Shown: piece after piece, positions 5,996-12,509 of the stretch
Position numbering within the stretch: position 1 is the first letter of the stretch
How the letters are laid out: every line of letters begins with the position of its first letter
Origin: an uncultured Brevundimonas sp.
Lineage (GTDB): Bacteria; Pseudomonadota; Alphaproteobacteria; Caulobacterales; Caulobacteraceae
Direction of reading: 5' to 3'
Length of the DNA stretch: 12,509 nucleotides
Assembly: GCA_946885435.1 (NCBI GenBank)
Contig: CAMPGL010000049.1
Coordinates: 1-12,509 of the forward strand
Position numbers and translations under genes: made by a program
Notes under the pieces: generated by a model
Database searches by the model: none
What the model was told of the DNA's origin: nothing
The model's input: the letters and a program-made list of their open reading frames with translations, nothing else

Positions 5996-7065
5996 GCCGC
6001 CGCGCGCTTCCTGAGCCGCGCCAGTCGGCGCAGGCGGCGCCAGAAACGCATGCGTTCCGGCTCGGGCTGGGGCTGGAGGTTCTTCACGAACTCCTCCGCC
6101 GAGGCGCGCCAGGAGAACTTCTCGGCGTAGGCGCGCACGGCCTTCCGGTCGAGCTCGAGGCAGGCCATGCAGGCGGTGCGCAGGTCGTTGTCGATCGCGC
6201 CCGCGCCCGAGCCGGGGATGATGTCGATGGGGCCGTGCGCCGGATAGGCGGCCACCGGCGTGCCCGTGGCCATGGCCTCCAGGATCACCAGGCCGAAGGT
6301 GTCGGTCCAGGACGGGAAGACGAACACGTCGGCGTCGGCGAAGGCCCGCGACAGCTCCTCGCCGAACATGGCCCCCATGAACTTGGCCTCGGGATACTTG
6401 GCCGCGAGCTCCTCGCGCGCCGGGCCGTCCCCGACCACCACCTTGGTGCCGGGCAGGTCGGTCTCGAGGAAGGCCTCGATGTTCTTCTCGACCGCCACGC
6501 GGCCGACGTTCAGCCAGATCGGCCGGGCCCAGTCCTTGGGATAGATGGGCTCCAGCCCCGGGCGGAAGGCCTCGGTGTCGACGCCGCGCGACCAGGGCGA
6601 GACGTTCTTCATGCCGTGCTTCATCAGCTCCTCGCGGAGCGTGGGCGTGGCCACCATGACCCGGCCCGACGGCTTGTGGAACCAGCGCATGTAGGCGTAG
6701 CCGACCTGCACCGGCACGGGGAAACGGGCCGAGACGTATTCCGGAAATTTCGTGTGGTAGCTGGTCGTGAACGGCAGCTTCCACTCCAGGCATATGCGTC
6801 GGGTGGCGATGCCCAAGGGCCCTTCGGTGGCGATGTGGACCGCCTCCGGTTCGAAGGCGCGCATCCGCTCGCGGATCTCCTCGTCGGCGCCGAGCGCCAG
6901 CCGGATCTCCGGATAGGTCGGGCACGGGATGGTCTTGAACTGGTCAGGCGTGATGGTCAGGACCTCGTGGCCCATCGCCCGGCATTCCGAGACCACCCGC
7001 GTCAGGGTGCGAACCACGCCGTTGACCTGGGGCTCCCAGGCGTCCGTCGCGACGAGAATACGCAT
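5992..7065 (-). CDS. GT4-family glycosyltransferase (GT-B fold)
   Basis: The 357-residue protein opens with MRILVATDAWEPQVNGVVRTL, the start of GT4 enzymes of the MgtA / SqdX-like group that transfer a hexose or uronic acid from a nucleotide sugar to a lipid. Also seen are TSYHTKFPEY (101-110), the GVDTEAFRP linker (161-169), the C-terminal Rossmann half from about 183 (IWLNVGRVAVEKN) and the donor-site DTFGLVILEAMATGTP (255-270). The family's E-x7-E motif is here D255-x7-E263. The last 20 residues are very basic and amphipathic (RMRFWRRLRRLARLRKR), suggesting attachment to the inner membrane. A role in glycolipid synthesis is likely from the family; donor and acceptor are not determinable. 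It lies 72 bases downstream of the metallopeptidase gene on the same strand, so co-transcription is possible. The ATG at 7065 is preceded by only a distant GGAG. Confidence 0.85.
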   Translation of the reverse strand: MRILVATDAWEPQVNGVVRTLTRVVSECRAMGHEVLTITPDQFKTIPCPTYPEIRLALGADEEIRERMRAFEPEAVHIATEGPLGIATRRICLEWKLPFTTSYHTKFPEYVSARFPVPVQVGYAYMRWFHKPSGRVMVATPTLREELMKHGMKNVSPWSRGVDTEAFRPGLEPIYPKDWARPIWLNVGRVAVEKNIEAFLETDLPGTKVVVGDGPAREELAAKYPEAKFMGAMFGEELSRAFADADVFVFPSWTDTFGLVILEAMATGTPVAAYPAHGPIDIIPGSGAGAIDNDLRTACMACLELDRKAVRAYAEKFSWRASAEEFVKNLQPQPEPERMRFWRRLRRLARLRKRAAA

Positions 7066-7137
7066 GAAGCGGGTCAGCTCCGCTGGTTCAGACCGGCCGT
7101 TCCTATAGGGGGGAACCGGCGAAATGGCGAGTAGCCG
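7066..7137 (-). promoter_or_regulatory. Gap upstream of the glycosyltransferase gene
   Basis: These 72 bases separate the metallopeptidase stop from the glycosyltransferase start. They contain the 8-base palindrome CCTATAGG (7102-7109), which includes TATAGG, a possible -10 element, but no good -35 at the right distance. The stretch may hold a weak internal promoter or may simply be an operon spacer. Confidence 0.25.
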
Positions 7138-7551
7138 TCATTCGGCGGCGTCTTCGAGGGCGTGGATGGCCTCGTCCGACAGGCCGAAATGGTGGCCGAT
7201 CTCGTGGATCAGCACGTGTTCGATGAGGTCGCCCAGCGCCACATCGCCCCGCTCACACCACTCGTCGAGGATGGGCCGCCGGTAGAGATAGACTTCCGCG
7301 GGGCGCGACGCGGGGTCGCTGACCGAGGCCTGGGTCAGGTCGACGCCGTAGTAGAGGCCCGTCAGCTCGAACGGGTCCTCCATCCCCATCTCGGCCAGGG
7401 TCTCCTCCTCGGCGAAGTCCAGGACGCGGATGATCACGTCGCCGCAGACCGCGCGGAAACCGTCGGGCACCCGCGCCCAGGCCTGTTCGGCGAGGTGCGC
7501 GAAGTCGTCGAGGGAGGGGGCCAGGGCGCCGCTGAAGTCCGGTCCGGTCAT
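7138..7551 (-). CDS. Zincin-like metallopeptidase family protein (PF06262 type)
   Basis: This 137-residue protein matches the small zincin-like family once called DUF1025. The zinc site is HEIGHHFGLSDE at 116-127, fitting HExxHxxGxxD with His116, Glu117, His120 and Asp126. The rest also fits the family: an N-terminal helix (LDDFAHLAEQAWARVP, 14-29), then GVDLTQ (69-74), EVYLYRRPILDEW (86-98) and a helix leading into the zinc motif. It has no signal peptide and should be cytoplasmic. Substrates of this family are essentially unknown. An ATG at 7560 would add three residues (MRA), and the frame stays open to 7677, but neither extension looks like the family. It is divergent from divL across about 95 bases and upstream of the glycosyltransferase on the same strand. 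Confidence 0.82.
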   Translation of the reverse strand: MTGPDFSGALAPSLDDFAHLAEQAWARVPDGFRAVCGDVIIRVLDFAEEETLAEMGMEDPFELTGLYYGVDLTQASVSDPASRPAEVYLYRRPILDEWCERGDVALGDLIEHVLIHEIGHHFGLSDEAIHALEDAAE

Positions 7552-7646
7552 GGCCCGCATATCGGACGGCCAAGGCGTGCGAACAAGCCGCCGGATTGCG
7601 GTATGGTGAACCGAATCACCCGGCGAGCGGAGACGGACGGGTCCGC
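7552..7646. promoter_or_regulatory. Divergent control region, metallopeptidase / divL
   Basis: These 95 bases must carry the promoters of the metallopeptidase gene and of divL if each is transcribed on its own. TATGGT at 7602-7607 is a possible -10 for divL, without a clear -35. GGACGG at 7635-7640 is a weak ribosome binding site 6 bases before the divL ATG. I could not identify a CtrA, GcrA or other cell-cycle regulator site with confidence. Confidence 0.4.
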
Positions 7647-9971
7647 ATGGCGCCCATCGATATCGCCTATTCAGCATCCGCCGGCTCGGTCGGCCTGGCT
7701 CTGGCCGTCGTCCTGTGGGCGTGGCGGGCCCAGACGCGGGCGCGCCGCCGCGAGGCAGAACTCAGCCAGAAGACCGACCGCACCCTGCTGGCCCTGGCGG
7801 ACGCGCGCGGAGCCGCGGAGGCCTTCGAGGGCGCCGTCATCCGGATCGAGGACGGCGACGCCCGGCTCGCCGCCGGTTCCGAGGCGCTGGAAGCCTGCTG
7901 CGCGGCTCTGGGGCTCCAGGTGGACGGCGACCCCGACGTGGCGGCGGCCCAGGTGCTGCACGCCCTGGCCGACGCCGCGGCCGAAACGACCCAGAGGCTG
8001 ACAGCGCTGGTTGAGCGCGGCGAGTCCTGCCGCTTCGCCGTCCAGGGCAAGGCCGGGCCGGTCACTGTCGAGGGCCGGGCGCTCGGCGGCGCGGCCTGGC
8101 TGAGGCTGGACGCCGGCGTGGACGCCCGCCCGGGCGGCCGGTTCACCGGCCTGGCCGATGCGCTGCCCGCCCCCGCCTGGATCACCGACGCGGCCGGCAG
8201 CCTGGCTTGGGCCAACCGAGCCTGGCTGGAGGCGGTGGAACAGCCGTCGCTGGAGGCCGCGCGCGCCGCCGAGGCGACCTTCGACCGGGGCTCGGCGGCC
8301 ATCGCCGAGGAGGCCCTGTCGACCGGCCAGCGGGTCGAACGCTTCCGCTGGGCCATGATCGGCGGACGCCGCCGAGCATGGCGCGTGGCGGCCGAACCTC
8401 TGGGCGAGGGCGAGGTGCTGTCCTACGCCATCGACGTCACCGAGGCCGAGGAAACGCGCGAGACGCTGAAGCGCCATGTCGAGGCCCACGACGAGACCCT
8501 GAACCACCTGGCCGACGCGGTGGCCATCTTCGGCGCGTCCAAGCGGCTGAGCTATCACAACACCGCGCTCCAGACCCTGTTCGGACTCGACCCCGCCTGG
8601 CTGGACGAGCGGCCGACCCACGCTGAGCTGCTCGACCGGCTGCGCCAGCGCCGGATGATCCCGGAGACCATCGACTATCCGGGCTGGAAGGCGTCGGAAC
8701 TGGACTTCTATGGCTCCACCGAGGTGGCGCCGGACGACGTCTGGCATCTCCCGGACGGACGGACGCTGAGGGTGGTGCGCCAGCCGCACCCGCTGGGCGG
8801 GCTGCTGCTGCTGTTCACCGACATCACCGACGACCTGAAGCTGCGCGCCCAGTACAACGCCCTGCTCCAGGTCCAGCGGGCGACGCTCGACAAGCTGAAC
8901 GACGCGGTCGCCGTGTTCGGCTCGGACGGCGGACTACGGCTGAGGAACGAGGCCTTCGAGCGGTTCTGGAACGTCGGCGCCGAACAGCTGGACGAGGCGG
9001 GCGGCTTCGAGGAAGTGGCCCGCCTGTGCCAGCGGCTGCTGCCCGAGCCCGCCCTGTGGGCCGAGCTGAAGGCCCGGATCGCCGATCCGGACCCCGAAAG
9101 CCGGGCGCCGGTGGCGGGCGAGACGCGGCTGGCCGACCGGCGCATCGTGGCCTGGCAGACGCGGCCCCTGCCCGACGGGGCGACCCTGCTGGCCTTCGAC
9201 GACGTCACGGCCACGCGCGAGCTGGAGACGGCCCTGGCCCAGAAGGAGGCCGCGCTGGGCGAGGCCGAGCGGCTGAAGCGCGAGTTCGTCGGCAACGTCT
9301 CCTATGAACTGAGGACGCCGCTGACGACCATCGTCGGCTACGCCGAGCTCCTGGAGGCCGAGGGCTCGGGCCTGCCGGAGCGGGCGCTGCGCCACCTCGG
9401 CTCGATCCGCACGGCGGCGGGCCAGTTGGCGCGCTCGATCGACGACGTGCTCGACATGGCCCAGATCGACGCTGACGAGATGAGCCTGAACCTCGGCGAC
9501 GTGCGGGTCTGCGACCTGATCATCGAGGCCGGAGAGCGTGCCCGGGCGCGGATCGAGGCCAAGGGCGCGACCCTGAACCTCGACTGCCCGGAGAGCGTGG
9601 GCCTGATCCGCGGCGATCAGGCGCGGCTGGCCCAGGTGCTGGACCAGCTGACCGACAACGCCGCCCGCGCCGTCGAGACCGGCGGCGAGGTCACCCTGTC
9701 GGCCCAGCGGTCCGGCGGCCAGGTGCGGATTGTGGTGCGCGACACCGGCCGGGGCGTGCCCTTCCACAAGCAGGCCCACGTCTTCGACCGCTTTGTCGGC
9801 CGCGACCGGGGCGGGCCGGGACTGGGGCTGGCCTTGGTCAAGGCCCTGACCGAAATGCACGGCGGCTCGGTGTCGCTGGAGAGCGAGCCGGGCTCGGGCG
9901 CCGCCTTCATCCTGAGTCTGCCGGTGGCGGCCCAGGGCGGCGGCGAGCTGGACCTGGCCGCCGGAGCCTGA
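7647..9971 (+). CDS. divL: DivL, tyrosine-bearing atypical sensor histidine kinase
   Basis: The 774-residue protein closely follows the layout and length of Caulobacter DivL (about 770 residues). It has one N-terminal membrane anchor (about 13-27, followed by RAQTRARRR), an Ala-rich helical stretch to about 160, and three PAS-like domains near 167-265, 283-395 and 410-522. The DHp helix carries VGNVSYELRTPLTT (548-561), and the CA domain spans about 655-760 with DTGRGV (699-704), VFDRF (712-716) and GPGLGLALVKAL (723-734). The acceptor position holds Tyr553 (TAT codon 9303-9305) where kinases have His, the defining DivL feature. DivL is known to localise at a cell pole, bind phosphorylated DivK and adjust the CckA kinase, and so CtrA activity. 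The ATP-binding motifs look intact, though the N-box begins with Asp (DQLTDNA). I chose ATG 7647; an in-frame TTG at 7596 would add 17 unlikely residues. Confidence 0.93.
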   Translation: MAPIDIAYSASAGSVGLALAVVLWAWRAQTRARRREAELSQKTDRTLLALADARGAAEAFEGAVIRIEDGDARLAAGSEALEACCAALGLQVDGDPDVAAAQVLHALADAAAETTQRLTALVERGESCRFAVQGKAGPVTVEGRALGGAAWLRLDAGVDARPGGRFTGLADALPAPAWITDAAGSLAWANRAWLEAVEQPSLEAARAAEATFDRGSAAIAEEALSTGQRVERFRWAMIGGRRRAWRVAAEPLGEGEVLSYAIDVTEAEETRETLKRHVEAHDETLNHLADAVAIFGASKRLSYHNTALQTLFGLDPAWLDERPTHAELLDRLRQRRMIPETIDYPGWKASELDFYGSTEVAPDDVWHLPDGRTLRVVRQPHPLGGLLLLFTDITDDLKLRAQYNALLQVQRATLDKLNDAVAVFGSDGGLRLRNEAFERFWNVGAEQLDEAGGFEEVARLCQRLLPEPALWAELKARIADPDPESRAPVAGETRLADRRIVAWQTRPLPDGATLLAFDDVTATRELETALAQKEAALGEAERLKREFVGNVSYELRTPLTTIVGYAELLEAEGSGLPERALRHLGSIRTAAGQLARSIDDVLDMAQIDADEMSLNLGDVRVCDLIIEAGERARARIEAKGATLNLDCPESVGLIRGDQARLAQVLDQLTDNAARAVETGGEVTLSAQRSGGQVRIVVRDTGRGVPFHKQAHVFDRFVGRDRGGPGLGLALVKALTEMHGGSVSLESEPGSGAAFILSLPVAAQGGGELDLAAGA

Positions 9972-9983
9972 TCCGCGCCGGCT

Positions 9984-10012
9984 TTGACTTGGACGCCTCG
10001 GGCCCGTAACTC
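9984..10012 (+). promoter_or_regulatory. Candidate promoter of the HAD-family gene
   Basis: TTGACT (9984-9989), a 17-base spacer and TAACTC (10007-10012) lie in the 71-base gap between divL and the HAD gene. The -35 is a good match to the TTGAC core of housekeeping promoters; the -10 is poor. The HAD gene may have its own promoter or be read through from divL. Confidence 0.35.
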
Positions 10013-10042
10013 GCGGCTCGACAACCGCCCGGGACCTCCGCC

Positions 10043-10891
10043 ATGGCCGGCCTGAAGACCGCCCTGATCTACGACTTCGACGGCACGCTCGCCCGCGGCA
10101 ACATGCAGGAGGTGAGCTTCATCCCCTCGCTGGGCATGGACAAGGCCGCCTTCTGGAAGGAAGCGGGCGAGTTCACCCGCCGCGCCGACGGCGACGGCAT
10201 CCTCATGTACATGCAGCTGATGCTGCAGGCCGCCCGCGAGGCGGGCCATCCGGTGACCCGCCAGGCGCTGCGCGACCACGGCCGGGACGTAAAGCTGTTC
10301 GACGGGCTGAAGTCGGACCTGATGGGCAAGTCCTGGTTCCAGCGCATGAACGACTTCGGCGCCCAGTACGGCCTGGAGATCGAGCACTACATCATCTCGG
10401 CGGGCCTGGAGGAGATGATCGAGGGCTGCCCGATCCATCCGGAGCTGACCCACGTCTTCGCGTCCAAGTTCGTCTACAACGAGCACGACGAGGCGATCTG
10501 GCCGGCGGTCGGGGTGAACTACACGACCAAGACCCAGTACCTCTTCCGCATCAACAAGGGCGTGCTGAACCACTGGGACGACGAGCGGATCAACCGCTTC
10601 ATCCCCGACGACGCCCGGCCCGTGCCGTTCGAGCGGATGATCTTCATCGGCGACGGCGACACCGACGTCCCGACCATGAAGATGATGCACACCAAGGGCG
10701 GCTATTCGATCGCCGTCTATGACCCGCGCAATTCCGAGCGGGACCAGCAGAAGATCTACGGCCTGATCTCGGAGGACCGGGTCAATTTCGTCGCCGCCGC
10801 CGACTACCGCGAGGGCTCGGCGCTGGACCTGATCGTCAAGGGTCTGGTCGGCCGCATCGCGGTCAACTCCGGGACCATGCCGGCGGACTAG
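10043..10891 (+). CDS. HAD-superfamily hydrolase, phosphoserine-phosphatase-like
   Basis: The 282-residue cytoplasmic protein has all four HAD motifs in order. Motif I is YDFDGT with nucleophile Asp11 and acid/base Asp13; motif II is ISAG with Ser119; motif III is likely Lys163 in NYTTKTQYLF; motif IV is FIGDGDTDVP with Asp204 and Asp208 for magnesium. A large insert between motifs I and II (about 25-105, mostly helical) is a C1 cap, as in phosphoserine phosphatase-like enzymes. It should hydrolyse a phosphate ester by way of an aspartyl-phosphate, but the substrate is unknown, and length and wording do not fit SerB itself. The ATG at 10043 places motif I eleven residues in, as usual; only a weak GGGA-like site precedes it. 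It follows divL by 71 bases on the same strand and overlaps the convergent GST gene by four bases. Confidence 0.85.
   Translation: MAGLKTALIYDFDGTLARGNMQEVSFIPSLGMDKAAFWKEAGEFTRRADGDGILMYMQLMLQAAREAGHPVTRQALRDHGRDVKLFDGLKSDLMGKSWFQRMNDFGAQYGLEIEHYIISAGLEEMIEGCPIHPELTHVFASKFVYNEHDEAIWPAVGVNYTTKTQYLFRINKGVLNHWDDERINRFIPDDARPVPFERMIFIGDGDTDVPTMKMMHTKGGYSIAVYDPRNSERDQQKIYGLISEDRVNFVAAADYREGSALDLIVKGLVGRIAVNSGTMPAD
10888..10891. other. Shared CTAG, overlapping stop codons (HAD gene / GST gene)
   Basis: CTAG supplies TAG to the HAD gene (10889-10891) and TAG to the minus-strand GST gene (10890-10888). This is the third convergent pair in the window with the same four-base overlap. Confidence 0.95.
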
Positions 10892-11541
10892 CCGCGCCAG
10901 CCGTCGCTGAACGGGAAGCGGCGGGCCCAGAAGTCCTGAAGCTCCGGCAAGGCGTCGATCCGCTCGGCCACGGCGTTCAGCCGGGGGCAGAACTCGGCGA
11001 ACCAGACCCGGCGCGGGGTCCAGCGGCTGACCACCGTGACGTAAAGATCAAGCAGACTCATGCGCGCGCCGAGGATCCAGGGTCCGGGCTCCACCGCGTC
11101 CTCCATGGCCCGCCAGGCGCGCTTGATCTGCTCGACGGCCTGATCGCGCAGTTCCTCGCCGGCCTCGGCCGAGCGCACCCAGCGGTCGGGGTGATCCTTG
11201 AGCAGGTACATCGGATAGATCTGGGCCGGGATGTAGCTCATCCATCGCAGGAAGGCCGCGCGCTCGGGCGAGTCGGGCGCGGGCGTCAGACCCCGCTCGG
11301 CTTGGAGGTCGCCCAGCCAGATCAGGATGGCGGCGCTCTCGGTCATCACTTGGCCGTCGGGCGTGACCACGACCGGCGTCTGTTTCAGCGGGTTCAGGGA
11401 CTGGAGCAGGGCCTGTTCGTCCGGCTGGCCGTTCGGGCCCGCCTCGACCGACGTCCAGGGCAGCCCAAGCAGCTCAAGCGCCCCTTCGACGATGGTGGAA
11501 CCGTAGCCGGGGGATCCGTAGACGGTGAAGGCCTTGCTCAT
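10888..11541 (-). CDS. Glutathione S-transferase family protein
   Basis: The 217-residue protein has the usual two-domain GST length. The thioredoxin-like N-terminal domain (about 1-80) begins FTVYGSPGYGSTIVEGALEL, with Ser10 or a nearby residue as candidate thiol-activating residue; the cis-Pro motif is NPLKQTPVVV (50-59, Pro56) and the glutathione gamma-glutamyl contact is TESAAI (67-72). The all-helical C-terminal domain (about 93-217) carries the N-capping box as MSLLDLYVT (161-169). Members conjugate glutathione to electrophiles or act in catabolism and stress defence; no specific substrate can be assigned. The ATG at 11541 is preceded by GGAGAG (minus strand, 11554-11549) at 7-base spacing, so longer starts up to 11598 are rejected. 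It diverges from nrdB across about 118 bases. Confidence 0.88.
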   Translation of the reverse strand: MSKAFTVYGSPGYGSTIVEGALELLGLPWTSVEAGPNGQPDEQALLQSLNPLKQTPVVVTPDGQVMTESAAILIWLGDLQAERGLTPAPDSPERAAFLRWMSYIPAQIYPMYLLKDHPDRWVRSAEAGEELRDQAVEQIKRAWRAMEDAVEPGPWILGARMSLLDLYVTVVSRWTPRRVWFAEFCPRLNAVAERIDALPELQDFWARRFPFSDGWRG

Positions 11542-11659
11542 GCGAACGCTCTCCGGCTTGTCCCCAGACGCTACATTTTGTGAACAGCTGCGACCCATAA
11601 CCCCACTGGTTGATTTCGTCGGGATGCTGTTAGCTGCGAGTCTCAGTCAGGGTCAGACC
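11542..11659. promoter_or_regulatory. Divergent control region, GST gene / nrdB
   Basis: These 118 bases separate two divergent starts. TTGATT at 11610-11615 followed by GTTAGC at 11629-11634 could be a short-spacer promoter for nrdB of the kind seen in Caulobacter-like genomes, but the match is weak. CAGGGT near 11648-11653 is a plausible ribosome binding site for nrdB. TACATTTTGTGA at about 11572-11583 only loosely resembles an NrdR box, and I see no second box at the expected spacing. Confidence 0.4.
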
Positions 11660-12509
11660 ATGAACGCACACGTCCCGCAATCGTCGCTCAAGGGCTCTCT
11701 GCCGGGCCTGCTCACGCCGTCCGCCGCCTACAAGCCGTTCCGCTACCCGTGGGCCTTCGACATGTGGAAGAAGCAGCAGCAGGTCCACTGGATGCCCGAG
11801 GAAGTGCCGCTGGGCGAGGACTGCAAGGACTGGGCGGCCAACCTGACCGACGCCGACCGGAACCTGCTGACGCAGATCTTCCGCTTCTTCACCCAGGCCG
11901 ACATCGAGGTGCAGGACAACTACATGGAGCGCTACGGCCGGGTCTTCAAACCGACCGAGGTGAAGATGATGCTGGCCGCCTTCGCCAACATGGAGACGGT
12001 CCACATCGCGGCCTATGCGCTGCTGCTCGAGACCATCGGCATGCCCGAGGCCGAATTCGGCGCCTTCATGGAATACGACGCCCTGCGCGCCAAGCACGAC
12101 TACATGGGCCAGTTCGGCGTGGACTCTGACGCCGACATCGCCCGGACGCTCGCCATGTTCGGCGGCTTCGCCGAGGGCCTCCAGCTGTTCGCCAGCTTCG
12201 CGATGCTGATGAACTTCCCGCGCCAGAACAAGATGAAGGGCATGGGCCAGATCGTGTCCTGGTCGGTGCGCGACGAGAGCCTGCACTGCGAGGGCATCAT
12301 CAAGCTCTACCACGCGTTCAACAAGGAGACCGGCGCGGTCACCAAGTCGGTCGCCGAGGACATCGTCGAGTGCTGCCGCACGGTGGTCGACATGGAGGAC
12401 AAGTTCATCGACCTGGCCTTCGAGATGGGCCCGGTGAACGGCATGACGCCCGACGACATCAAGGCCTACATCCGCTTCATCGCCGACTGGCGCCTGCGCC
12501 AGCTGCACC
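11660..12509 (+). CDS. nrdB: Ribonucleotide reductase class I beta subunit (3' end missing)
   Basis: NrdB houses the di-iron tyrosyl radical that powers NrdA to convert ribonucleotides to deoxyribonucleotides under aerobic conditions. The 283 codons present start MNAHVPQSSLKGSLPGLL, and the frame runs off the right edge. All radical-site residues are visible with family spacing: Asp81 (FTQADIEVQ), Glu112 and His115 (NMETVHIAAY), radical Tyr119, Glu172 (GGFAEGLQL), and Glu206 with His209 (VRDESLHCEG). This makes it a classical tyrosyl-radical enzyme rather than a Tyr-less class Ic type. The C-terminal tail that docks on NrdA is outside the window. nrdA is not present here and may lie beyond the edge or elsewhere. 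The ATG at 11660 has a modest AGGG site upstream. Confidence 0.95.
   Translation, partial: MNAHVPQSSLKGSLPGLLTPSAAYKPFRYPWAFDMWKKQQQVHWMPEEVPLGEDCKDWAANLTDADRNLLTQIFRFFTQADIEVQDNYMERYGRVFKPTEVKMMLAAFANMETVHIAAYALLLETIGMPEAEFGAFMEYDALRAKHDYMGQFGVDSDADIARTLAMFGGFAEGLQLFASFAMLMNFPRQNKMKGMGQIVSWSVRDESLHCEGIIKLYHAFNKETGAVTKSVAEDIVECCRTVVDMEDKFIDLAFEMGPVNGMTPDDIKAYIRFIADWRLRQLH

Noticed and set aside
3755..6925. A minus-strand open frame of about 1,050 codons running across the lysR start, phaC and the glycosyltransferase
   Set aside because: It is antisense to phaC and out of frame with the real minus-strand genes. Its protein is low-complexity Arg/Gly/Ala/Val-rich with no domain. Long stop-free shadows are expected where third positions are nearly all G or C.
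7671..8789. A minus-strand frame of about 370 codons opposite the N-terminal half of divL
   Set aside because: It is Arg/Gly/Gln-rich, without domains, and antisense to PAS-domain coding sequence with normal codon use. It is a composition artefact.
11572..11583. A possible NrdR box (TACATTTTGTGA) upstream of nrdB
   Set aside because: It is only a loose, non-palindromic match and the second box expected at about one and a half to three helical turns is missing.
1..12509. Mobile element, prophage, defence or toxin-antitoxin island
   Set aside because: Composition and gene types are uniformly chromosomal housekeeping. There is no transposase, integrase, terminal repeat, CRISPR-like spacing or effector domain.

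Overview
This window reads as ordinary chromosome from a high-GC alphaproteobacterium, most likely a member of the Caulobacteraceae; Brevundimonas, Caulobacter and Phenylobacterium cannot be separated by reading alone. The strongest pointer is a DivL-type sensor kinase whose phospho-acceptor histidine is replaced by tyrosine, a hallmark of the Caulobacter-type cell-cycle network. Third codon positions are overwhelmingly G/C throughout. I see no tRNA, rRNA, IS element, phage gene, CRISPR array, toxin-antitoxin pair or defence gene, and no island of different base composition.

Layout, left to right. 1-91: the first 30 codons of miaB on the minus strand. 92-342: a non-coding stretch with two inverted repeats just past the end of an MFS transporter gene. 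343-1695 (minus): the MFS transporter. 1694-3028 (plus): an exported M20D amidohydrolase whose ATG overlaps the transporter's ATG. 3025-3915 (minus): a LysR regulator, stop to stop with the amidohydrolase. 3916-4014: a short, partly AT-rich divergent control region. 4015-4188: a probable 57-residue unrecognised protein, then 4199-5995 phaC (class I polyhydroxyalkanoate synthase), both plus. 5992-7065 (minus): a GT4 glycosyltransferase. 7138-7551 (minus): a small zincin-like metallopeptidase. 7647-9971 (plus): divL. 10043-10891 (plus): a HAD-family phosphatase-like protein. 10888-11541 (minus): a GST-like protein. 11660 to the end (plus): nrdB, cut off by the window edge.

The genes are mostly single housekeeping or metabolic functions and do not form one pathway. 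Three local arrangements suggest shared control: the transporter/amidohydrolase pair with overlapping start codons, the lysR / small ORF / phaC divergent unit, and the metallopeptidase/divL divergent pair. Packing is tight. All three convergent gene pairs end in a shared CTAG, so the two stop codons overlap by four bases, although CTAG is otherwise almost absent from the window.

I did not find a clear new multi-gene system. The items most worth a second look are the small ORF coupled to phaC, the CTAG stop-stop pattern, the leaderless-looking head-to-head starts at 1693-1696, and the tyrosine pseudo-kinase.
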